DNA of 36,866 nt from the NCBI GenBank assembly GCA_947458785.1, contig CANGZU010000008.1:1-36866 (forward strand), in the 5' to 3' direction. The DNA is from Ignavibacteria bacterium (GTDB lineage Bacteria > Bacteroidota > Ignavibacteria > Kapaibacteriales > Kapaibacteriaceae). The notes below the pieces were generated by a model. The model saw only the letters and a program-made list of their open reading frames with translations. It made no database searches and was not told the DNA's origin. Of this stretch, positions 1-7,448 are shown piece by piece. The position numbers and the translations under genes are program-made. Numbering within the stretch: position 1 is the first letter of the stretch; each line of letters begins with the position of its first letter.

Positions 1-1106
1 GGTGCGATAAGTGTATCGCGATAGTCAAGAAAGAGGCCATAGGTTGTCTTCGACCGCGACGCCATGTTGCCTGCGATGCTTGAGTATGTATCATCGCCAC
101 TCGCATCTATAAACAGGCTTATCATTCCATATCCACGCCGATAATCGGAGTATCCCAATGTATTGGTCGTATCTCGCGCTAGATAGCTGTCGTTGCCTTG
201 CAGGTCTACGATAATCGAAACTGCGTTGGCGTTGCCGCTACCGAGCGAGAGACTCTCGCACGTATAACGATCGTTGCCGTCTTGGTCAAACAAGAAGCCG
301 TAAGCAATATCGTGTCCGCATCCTTGTGATACGCCAAACGATGTATATGTGTCATTACCTCGCACGTCATGCAGGTAACCAGTTGCAAAATGAACACCCG
401 ATCCCTGAGCGTACTGATGTGCGACGTACTTGTCATCACCACCACGGTCGATCAAGGAACCAATACCAAACCAATATCCGGTGCCTTGTCCATAGATATC
501 GCTGATGTACGTGTCACTGCCGCTACCGTCAACAAGCACGGCAATTCCGCCAGAGGCATGAGGTCGACTGCCAAGGGCTGCACCCTGTGAGAAGGTTATC
601 TGGTGGTCATCATAACGTAGCACGTCAACAAATGGACTCGAAGCTAGGTAGGTATCATTTCCAGTGCGGTCGCTGAGCAAACCAACTCCGCCCACACCAG
701 CGAATGCCTGTGATTGGGCGTGACACCGGTACACGTCGTTTCCATCATCATCGAGTAGCATCCCGATGCCAAAAATGCCAGCCCCTTGCGAGTTCGTTCC
801 ACCAGAATAGATATCGTCACCACGTAGATCATGCAGAATACCGAAACCGAGCAATCCTGAACCTAGCGAATAGGTGCCGGCTTGATATGCGTCATTGCCT
901 GCCCGGTCGATAAGGATGCCAACGCCATTCACGCCTGCTCCAAGTGAGTAGTCACCACCCGAGTATGTGTCATCACCCTCAAGGTCAACGATAAGGCGAA
1001 CTGGATTCAATCCGCCCGAGACTTGTGGCTCATCTGTTAGCTGGTAAACATCATTGCCACCAACGTCGATGATCATCGTAAAGCGGCCCTGATACACATC
1101 GTTGCC
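1..1106 (-). repeat. Protein-level tandem repeat array, at least 12 units of mostly 26-27 aa (78-81 bp)
   Basis: Units read by hand include GDDTYSGGDYSLGAGVNGVGILIDRA, GNDAYQAGTYSLGSGLLGFGILHDLR, GDDIYSGGTNSQGAGIFGIGMLLDDD, GSDTYISDIYGQGTGYWFGIGSLIDRG, GDDKYVAHQYAQGSGVHFATGYLHDVR, GNDTYTSFGVSQGCGHDIAYGFLFDQD and GNDRYTCESLSLGSGNANAVSIIVDLQ. Confidence 0.9.
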
Positions 1107-1919
1107 GGGTCCTCCGACAGCGATACGACCATAAGGAGTGTCGAAGACAATCGTCTTGATACTATCGATCAGTACATCACGAGCACTGAGTAACTCATTC
1201 GAGATGCGAAGAAGGTCATCGTGCAGGGATGGTCCAACACGAAGCATCGTCTTGACAGAGGACACATGGATACCAGTGTATAATTTCTGCGCAGCATCGA
1301 ATGCTTCCTGCTCCTCACGATAGGCCTCCCAGACACTTACGGTTTCCGAAGACCGAGAAATGCGCCAGAGAGAATCCAGTTGTGATCGTATTCGTGCATC
1401 AGGCCATGACGAGGCGCGAAGACTTGGCGCAACAGCATCTGTTGCTTGAATGAGTAGGCCGGCATGACGCAGAAGAACGATCGATGAAGCAACATTCAAT
1501 GATGCTAGTCGGCGCTTTTCGAGTCCGAGCTTGGCAATCACAGCATCGGCCTCCGGCATATTGTCGAGAAACACCCGCTGGTACTCTCCGAGGTCGAGTG
1601 AGGCGTGTGTGAGGTCCATGACCGACGTGAGATAACCGTTCGTGTTCTGTAGGAGAAGATCAGCAATGCTCTCGCTAATGTGGATGGCTGAGTAGGGCTT
1701 ACGGAAGATGTTGTCGAGCGCTACGGTGCGATGGTTGTCACGGCTCAAAAGATCATGTGGCATGGCGAGGTCTCGCTCATGCATGCCCAGCAACGAAAGT
1801 GCTGAGTCGATCTGTCGCACGACATCTGGTGTGATGCGCCATTGAGCAAACGCAGACGGGGCTGCAATCAGAACAGCGAACAACAGAGAACAAACGCGGA
1901 TAAAATTGCAAGGTGTCAT
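1..1919 (-). CDS. Secreted repeat protein, C-terminus truncated by the window edge: signal peptide, ~270 aa unassigned domain, then tandem G[ND]DxY repeats
   Basis: Manual translation from ATG at 1919: MTPCNFIRVCSLLFAVLIAAPSAFAQWRITPDVVRQIDSALSLLGMHERDLAMPHDLLSRDNHRTVALDN..., open to position 1 (...SKTTYGLFLDYRDTLIAP). Its ATG overlaps the TPR gene stop as ATGA. Absent from the ORF track because it is not closed in the window. Confidence 0.9.
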   Translation of the reverse strand, partial: MTPCNFIRVCSLLFAVLIAAPSAFAQWRITPDVVRQIDSALSLLGMHERDLAMPHDLLSRDNHRTVALDNIFRKPYSAIHISESIADLLLQNTNGYLTSVMDLTHASLDLGEYQRVFLDNMPEADAVIAKLGLEKRRLASLNVASSIVLLRHAGLLIQATDAVAPSLRASSWPDARIRSQLDSLWRISRSSETVSVWEAYREEQEAFDAAQKLYTGIHVSSVKTMLRVGPSLHDDLLRISNELLSARDVLIDSIKTIVFDTPYGRIAVGGPGNDVYQGRFTMIIDVGGNDVYQLTDEPQVSGGLNPVRLIVDLEGDDTYSGGDYSLGAGVNGVGILIDRAGNDAYQAGTYSLGSGLLGFGILHDLRGDDIYSGGTNSQGAGIFGIGMLLDDDGNDVYRCHAQSQAFAGVGGVGLLSDRTGNDTYLASSPFVDVLRYDDHQITFSQGAALGSRPHASGGIAVLVDGSGSDTYISDIYGQGTGYWFGIGSLIDRGGDDKYVAHQYAQGSGVHFATGYLHDVRGNDTYTSFGVSQGCGHDIAYGFLFDQDGNDRYTCESLSLGSGNANAVSIIVDLQGNDSYLARDTTNTLGYSDYRRGYGMISLFIDASGDDTYSSIAGNMASRSKTTYGLFLDYRDTLIA

Positions 1920-3223
1920 CGCTTCATCATAGAAGTTATCTGTTGGGCTAGTTCAGGAGAGAGCTCTTCAAGTCGTGTATGCAGCTCCGTGATCTGTTGG
2001 GCGTCTCCTGTACGCACAAGACACCTCAAACATGCGTAGAGTACATCAGGACTTCGCGGAAACTTCTCAACTGCAACCTTAATGAAAGCGGCAGCCATAG
2101 AGCATTGATCAGCATCAAAACATGTGTTGATACGTGAGATGTGCAGTACGCTCGCAGTATCACGAAGCGCAATCGCCTGCATATGGGCACTCAGCGCCTC
2201 GCCAAGATTTCCGCTGCGCCGATGTACAATGGCGATTGAATTGTAGGCATCCGGTGCAAGCTGGGCCGAGACCAGTGCGCATCTTTTGAATGCGTTGATA
2301 GCATCTTCTGTGAAGCCCTGTTGCTCGTATGCAGCGCCTAGGTTGAAGTATGCTTCGCCATAGTTTGGCCTTAGTCCAACGGCGCGCTTGAGAGCTTTCG
2401 AAGCTACTTCGTGACGTTGCAGACGCATGTTCAGCAGTCCAAGGTTGTACCATGCCATTGGATCTTGGGGATACTTTACAGCCGTCAACGAGGCCACGTT
2501 AAAGGCGCGCGTTGAATCACCATGCTCCTGGAGCGCCCCTGTCAGCAGAAAATATGCTTCTCGATTGTTCGAGTCGAGCCGAATGGCTGCATCAAAATGG
2601 ACTATGGCTTGTGCTACCTTACCACTCGACATGCAGGATTCACCAGCGGCAACTCGATAGGGGGCTACATCAGGATATTGATCGACAAGCACTTGGTGGA
2701 GTTCGGCTGCTGCGGAAAATTGGCCCGTTTTGAAATAGCACTTTGCGAGTTCAACAAGAACACTTGGATCTGAGCGACGAAACATGACGTCTTCAAGCGG
2801 GGCAATAGCCTTTTCATATCTGCCAGCCTTCGCATAGGCAAGCCCCAGGGCCCACATCGTCTGCACAGAGTCGGGGAAGCGACGCACAGCGCCTTCCAGG
2901 GTGTTCAGGTTGGCATCACGCTGATTTGTTCGTGCGAAGCACTCTGCAAGCACGAGCCAAGCTTGCATGCGCGTCGAATCAAGGGCAAGTGAGCGATTGG
3001 CAAAGAACAGTGCTTTGTCGGACTTGTTCTGCTGAATGAGCGACATCGTGTAGATGCCGAGAAGATTAGGATCGGTCGTGTTTTCAATGTTCATCCGTGA
3101 GAGAATCCGCTCGATCTCCGACCAATTCTTGTCACGCATTGCAGACTCAAGTGAACGTTGATCTGGAGTCTGAGAAAAGACAAACGACGACGTGACGATG
3201 AGGATGACAAGAATAGTTGTCAT
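1916..3223 (-). CDS. Exported TPR-repeat protein
   Basis: Start at ATG 3223 (MTTILVILIVTSSFVFSQTPDQRS), a signal peptide that overlaps the ribD stop as ATGA. Multiple TPR-like helices, e.g. PDSVQTMWALGLAYAKAGRYEKAIAPLED and PNYGEAYFNLGAAYEQQGFTEDAINAFKRC. Confidence 0.9.
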   Translation of the reverse strand: MTTILVILIVTSSFVFSQTPDQRSLESAMRDKNWSEIERILSRMNIENTTDPNLLGIYTMSLIQQNKSDKALFFANRSLALDSTRMQAWLVLAECFARTNQRDANLNTLEGAVRRFPDSVQTMWALGLAYAKAGRYEKAIAPLEDVMFRRSDPSVLVELAKCYFKTGQFSAAAELHQVLVDQYPDVAPYRVAAGESCMSSGKVAQAIVHFDAAIRLDSNNREAYFLLTGALQEHGDSTRAFNVASLTAVKYPQDPMAWYNLGLLNMRLQRHEVASKALKRAVGLRPNYGEAYFNLGAAYEQQGFTEDAINAFKRCALVSAQLAPDAYNSIAIVHRRSGNLGEALSAHMQAIALRDTASVLHISRINTCFDADQCSMAAAFIKVAVEKFPRSPDVLYACLRCLVRTGDAQQITELHTRLEELSPELAQQITSMMKR

Positions 3224-4314
3224 CAATGGGGCATGATGCGGTAGAGATAATGCTGGTCGCATCCAACCGAACGTGTTTCGATGAGGTGCCATGTGCGAGG
3301 GTCTACGTGGAAATCCCACTCTCTGCCCATTCCGAGGGTAAGTGGAGCCATGTGAATATGCATCTCTTGAACGATACCGGCATGCATGAAGTTATCCAAC
3401 GTAACTGGCCCGCCTTCAAGCAGTATCGAACGTATGCCGCGAGCAAACAACGATCGTGCGATCTCCTGTGGCTGGATCGTGCTGCCGACGGCTGGCAGCG
3501 TTAAGAACTCACATCCAAGGTCTTCAAGTAAGGAACGTGCATAAGCTAGCTCAGGATCATCAGACGTAACAATGATCGTGCGCTGCTGACGGGCCGTTGA
3601 TGCTATCACCGAATCATGAGGTGTACGACACTGAGGGTCTAAGATGATCCGTACAGGGTCTCGCCCCTCAACGAGTCGAACATTGAGTGAAGGGTTGTCG
3701 GCAATGACCGTGCCGACGCCGATGAGCACGGCATCAAGCGATGCACGCATGCGATGCACAATTATGCGAGATTCTTCTGAAGTAAGCCAGCGACCGCTGT
3801 TCTCGGGCATTGCAATCTTGTTGTCAAGCGACGTAGCAACCTTAGCGACGATATATGGGGTCCGGCTCTTCATTGCATGAAGGAAGTACCGCGCTACCCA
3901 TTCGCAGGACTGTTCCTCGATACCAACCAGAACTTCTTTGCCAGCAGCTCGGAGCACGTCAAGCCCCTTGCCCGCAACCAATGGGTTGGGATCTTGGCAG
4001 CCGACAACGATGCGCGCTATGTTGGTATCAGCCACGGCGTGGGCACAGGGCGGCTGTTTTCCATGATGCGCGCAAGGCTCAAGCGTTACATACATCGTAG
4101 CGCCCGTGAGGTCGCAGTTTTGAGCATGATGTAGAGCATTGATCTCGGCATGGTGCTGACCATAACGCTCGTGCCAGCCTTCAGAGAGAAGCTCGTTACC
4201 ACGTGCGATCACGCACCCAACCAGTGGATTGGGGCTCACCTGCCCAGCACCGCGCTCGGCAAGTGCAATGGCATGGCGCATCCAATGATGATCTAGTTCT
4301 TCTTGAGTGGCCAT
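3223..4314 (-). CDS. ribD: Bifunctional diaminohydroxyphosphoribosylaminopyrimidine deaminase / 5-amino-6-(5-phosphoribosylamino)uracil reductase
   Basis: MRHAIALAERGAGQVSPNPLVGCVI, HAEINAL and LEPCAHHGKQPPC zinc-deaminase motifs, followed by a reductase domain (VAKVATSLDNKIA...). Confidence 0.95.
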   Translation of the reverse strand: MATQEELDHHWMRHAIALAERGAGQVSPNPLVGCVIARGNELLSEGWHERYGQHHAEINALHHAQNCDLTGATMYVTLEPCAHHGKQPPCAHAVADTNIARIVVGCQDPNPLVAGKGLDVLRAAGKEVLVGIEEQSCEWVARYFLHAMKSRTPYIVAKVATSLDNKIAMPENSGRWLTSEESRIIVHRMRASLDAVLIGVGTVIADNPSLNVRLVEGRDPVRIILDPQCRTPHDSVIASTARQQRTIIVTSDDPELAYARSLLEDLGCEFLTLPAVGSTIQPQEIARSLFARGIRSILLEGGPVTLDNFMHAGIVQEMHIHMAPLTLGMGREWDFHVDPRTWHLIETRSVGCDQHYLYRIMPH

Positions 4315-5087
4315 GTAAACGTTATCTGCGTTTGATAGGGGGCTGGCCTCGCCGGAATGATGATGTCGGCGGTGTATTGCCCTGGTGCAAGCGGTTGACC
4401 TTGCGTATCAGTGCCATCCCAGTCAAGGACATAGATTGATACTTCGCCCACAGATTCTGGGCGCACCGGTGTGATGACGGTTAGGAAAGCCATGCCCTGA
4501 TTCGACTGCCAAATGGTCTTGAATCCGGATCGGATTACGACTCGTATATCTTCGGACGACGGAAGATATTCGCCCTCGATCATTCGGTTGCGCGCTGCAT
4601 TGACGCCGATTGCTATGGATTCTTCATCGCCGGGACGAATAAATGGAGTTAGTGTTAGTGCCGAAGTATCCCGTGATATGAATTGAACTGGATGAATCTT
4701 CATGATCGATCCTTGCTCAAAACCGATTGATAGACCTGATTGCGCCAGCCGTGTTCTAATGGATACAGGAAGACGACAGCGAACGAAAGTGCTCGTTGAT
4801 CTGGTGGACACCCCAGAAGTCACGGTCTGCATGAGAATACTGTCTTTGACTCCCTCGTTGCTTTCCACGTACAAAAGTACCTGCCGATACACTCCACCAT
4901 CTGAGGCTGGTGGGACACTAGCTGTGATCAGCAATGAATCCTGAGAGTCTATGCTAAGCATGATTGGTGAGGAATCGTGGAGTTCTATCGTGGCCACGCG
5001 CTGCGATGGTTTGTGGGCCGAGGTACATCCGAGCGCAGCGAAAAGGCTCAAGGTGGCAAGCAACATCATGAATGGTGAAGCCGTCAT
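4293..5087 (-). CDS. Putative lipoprotein, function unknown
   Basis: Signal peptide with a lipobox-like LFAALGC in MTASPFMMLLATLSLFAALGCTSAHKPSQ. ATGA overlap with the upstream PNP gene, 22 bp overlap with ribD. Confidence 0.75.
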   Translation of the reverse strand: MTASPFMMLLATLSLFAALGCTSAHKPSQRVATIELHDSSPIMLSIDSQDSLLITASVPPASDGGVYRQVLLYVESNEGVKDSILMQTVTSGVSTRSTSTFVRCRLPVSIRTRLAQSGLSIGFEQGSIMKIHPVQFISRDTSALTLTPFIRPGDEESIAIGVNAARNRMIEGEYLPSSEDIRVVIRSGFKTIWQSNQGMAFLTVITPVRPESVGEVSIYVLDWDGTDTQGQPLAPGQYTADIIIPARPAPYQTQITFTWPLKKN

Positions 5088-5899
5088 ACGATCTCCTGAG
5101 TAAGCAGGGTAGTGATGATAGTACTAAGTTGATGGCCAGCGCTGGATGCAACATCAAGAACTTCATCATGTGTCACGGAACGTTGCACCGTATCGGAAAG
5201 TGTGTTTGTGACCATAGAGAATGCAAGTGTGGTCATCCCTAGGCTGCGAGCATGTCGCTGCTCACGAACAGTCGACATGCCTACGAGATCGGCACCGAGA
5301 CGGCGCAGCATGCGTATCTCTGCACGGGTCTCGTAGCTGGGTCCAAGCACCTGACAGTATGTTCCCATTTCGAGCGCAATGTGTTGTTGGGCACACGTTT
5401 CAAGAATAGATGTCTGCAGATCTTGGTCAACAAGGAGGCAGGGATCAGGGGAGCCCGTGTATCCGTGTCTCGTGCTGCCGAGAAACGTCAGGTCGATCGT
5501 ATCCGTGATCAAGGCTATGTCGCCAGGCACATATCTCCAGTGCAGGCCGCCCGCCGCGTTCGTGATGATCACTGTCCTTATGCCTGCGGCATGCAGAAGA
5601 TCGATCAGCTGCATGCATGACGTGTGCTCATGTCCCTCGTAGGCATGAAGTCGGCCGGAGCAGACGAGCACATGCCGCCCATGAAGGTCAAGCATTTCTG
5701 CGTGTGAGGCATGTCCAGCTACTGAGCTCACATCCATACCAGGCAGATCGCTATATGATACGCGGCCCATCGAACGGGCCTGCAGTGGGCAAAAGCGAAA
5801 GCCAGAACCTGTGATGATGCCGATTGTCGGATCGACGCCCAACCGCTGGCGAAGAACACGGGCTGCAAGGCTCACTTCATGTTGCTGCATTGAACTCAT
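5084..5899 (-). CDS. Purine nucleoside phosphorylase family protein (paralog 1)
   Basis: PTIGIITGSGF, VCSGRLHAYEGHE, IITNAAGGLHW, GTYCQVLGPSYETRAEIRMLRRLGADLVGMSTV. The ORF extends to 5944; the likely start is MSSMQQHEVS at 5899. Confidence 0.88.
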   Translation of the reverse strand: MSSMQQHEVSLAARVLRQRLGVDPTIGIITGSGFRFCPLQARSMGRVSYSDLPGMDVSSVAGHASHAEMLDLHGRHVLVCSGRLHAYEGHEHTSCMQLIDLLHAAGIRTVIITNAAGGLHWRYVPGDIALITDTIDLTFLGSTRHGYTGSPDPCLLVDQDLQTSILETCAQQHIALEMGTYCQVLGPSYETRAEIRMLRRLGADLVGMSTVREQRHARSLGMTTLAFSMVTNTLSDTVQRSVTHDEVLDVASSAGHQLSTIITTLLTQEIV

Positions 5900-5959
5900 G
5901 GCGTTGATAAGGGGGCAAGTTAGCCCCTTGCCGACATTTTTCACGGCGTATCTTTGCGC

Positions 5960-6835
5960 ATGATTAGAAGCATGACCGGTTACGGCAAGGCCGAGGTGGA
6001 GATCCTCGGAAGCACATGTACGATAGAAGCTCGTTGCGTCAACGGACGATATCTTGAACTCTCGACGAAATTGCCGCGGGAGTGGTCCGAAAAAGAAGGG
6101 CAGATACGGGAGATCGTGCGGGAACGCGTAACACGCGGTTCCTTAACCGTTTCAATTCGTCGCGCAGAGACGGTTGCCTCTTCGGCTATTGGTGTTAACA
6201 TGAATGCCGCCACTGCCTATGTGCAGTCGTTGCAGCAGATCAAAGCCGAACTTGGTCTCGCCGGTGAGATCCACATTGAGCATCTTGTTCACTTGCCGAA
6301 TATCTTCGAGGCTGATAACTCGTCATCCGATGATGTTGATGTATGGCCGGGCTTGCAGCCCGGAATCATCGAAGCACTTGATGCACTCAATGCGATGCGT
6401 GATCGCGAAGGGGCTGAGCTTGCGGGCGATCTCGACCAGCGGCTGACGATGATGCTTCAGAGCATCGATGTTGTAGAGCGAATGAGCGTTGAACGCATCG
6501 ATACGGAACGTGTGCGTCTGCGTGAGCGTGTTCGTCAGCTTGTCGATGATGCAATAGTTGACGAGCAACGCCTACAGCTCGAGATCATTCTGTTGTCTGA
6601 AAAGCTCGATGTAACCGAAGAGTGTGTTCGCCTGCGCAGCCACATCAAGCATTTCCGACAGTATATGACCTCCGATGAAAAAGCTGGGCGCAAGTTGAAC
6701 TTTCTGTTGCAGGAGATGAATAGGGAGATTAACACTATCGGATCAAAGTGTAATCATGCTGATATAGCCGTTATCGTGGTGGGTGTTAAAGAAGAGCTTG
6801 AGCGCATGAGGGAGCAAGTGCAGAATGTCGAATAG
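5960..6835 (+). CDS. yicC: YicC family protein
   Basis: MIRSMTGYGKAE N-terminus and C-terminal KLNFLLQEMNREINTIGSKCNHADIA...VKEELERMREQVQNVE, hallmarks of YicC. ATG at 5960 preferred over the upstream TTG. Confidence 0.94.
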   Translation: MIRSMTGYGKAEVEILGSTCTIEARCVNGRYLELSTKLPREWSEKEGQIREIVRERVTRGSLTVSIRRAETVASSAIGVNMNAATAYVQSLQQIKAELGLAGEIHIEHLVHLPNIFEADNSSSDDVDVWPGLQPGIIEALDALNAMRDREGAELAGDLDQRLTMMLQSIDVVERMSVERIDTERVRLRERVRQLVDDAIVDEQRLQLEIILLSEKLDVTEECVRLRSHIKHFRQYMTSDEKAGRKLNFLLQEMNREINTIGSKCNHADIAVIVVGVKEELERMREQVQNVE

Positions 6836-7424
6836 AAAGCATTTGATCGTGTTGTCTGCTCCGAGTGGGGCCGGCAAAACCACTGTAGCCAGGCACCTTC
6901 TGAAGACCTTCCCGGAGATGAAGTTTTCCGTGAGCGCAACTACCCGAGACATGCGCAGTGGTGAAACGAACGGGAAAGACTACTTCTTCTTGACGAGGGA
7001 TGACTTTCGTCGAAAGATCGAAGAAGGGGATCTCGTTGAGTACGAAGAGATCTTTGGGAATTATTACGGAACCCTGAAGAGCTTTGTAGCTGACTCGATT
7101 TCTCGTGGAGAATTTGTGGTCTTTGACGTAGACGTCAAGGGTGCTCTTTCGCTCCGCGCAGCATTTCCACATGACACATTGTTGTTGTTCGTGGCGCCCC
7201 CTTCCATCGAAGTGCTTGAACAGCGCCTGCGCAGTAGGCATACCGAGACAGACGAGCAAGTGCGTACGCGGCTTTCACGGGCCGAAATGGAAATGGCGCA
7301 CCAGGATATGTTTGATGTTGTGCTGGTCAACTCTGATCTTGAGTTAACCCTCAATACTGCTGAAGCTCTTATTCGTGCACAGGTCGAAGGTGCACCGCAG
7401 CAACCATCCCTCTTTGGCGAGTGA
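6825..7424 (+). CDS. gmk: Guanylate kinase
   Basis: LIVLSAPSGAGKTTVARHLL P-loop, FSVSATTRDMRSGETNGKDYFFL, GNYYGT; overlaps the yicC 3' end. Confidence 0.96.
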   Translation: MSNRKHLIVLSAPSGAGKTTVARHLLKTFPEMKFSVSATTRDMRSGETNGKDYFFLTRDDFRRKIEEGDLVEYEEIFGNYYGTLKSFVADSISRGEFVVFDVDVKGALSLRAAFPHDTLLLFVAPPSIEVLEQRLRSRHTETDEQVRTRLSRAEMEMAHQDMFDVVLVNSDLELTLNTAEALIRAQVEGAPQQPSLFGE

Positions 7425-7448
7425 GCTTGTGTCGTAACTTTGCAGCCT

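Noticed and set aside
206-913. Short ORFs at 206-445, 369-590, 644-832 and 704-913
   Set aside because: They are shadow frames of the continuous minus-strand repeat protein (1-1919), whose frame shows a signal peptide and coherent repeats.
1-1106. CRISPR or minisatellite interpretation of the ~80-bp periodicity
   Set aside because: The periodicity is conserved at protein level with degenerate codons and variable unit length; there are no identical direct repeats with unique spacers.
3224-3319. N-terminal extension of the TPR ORF (MGFPRRPSHMAPHRN...)
   Set aside because: It overlaps ribD coding sequence; the internal ATG at 3223 gives a clean signal peptide and ATGA coupling.
4293-5899. Riboflavin (FMN) or purine riboswitch upstream of ribD or PNP
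   Set aside because: ribD is internal to an operon with overlapping genes and no conserved riboswitch sequence was recognised near either PNP start.
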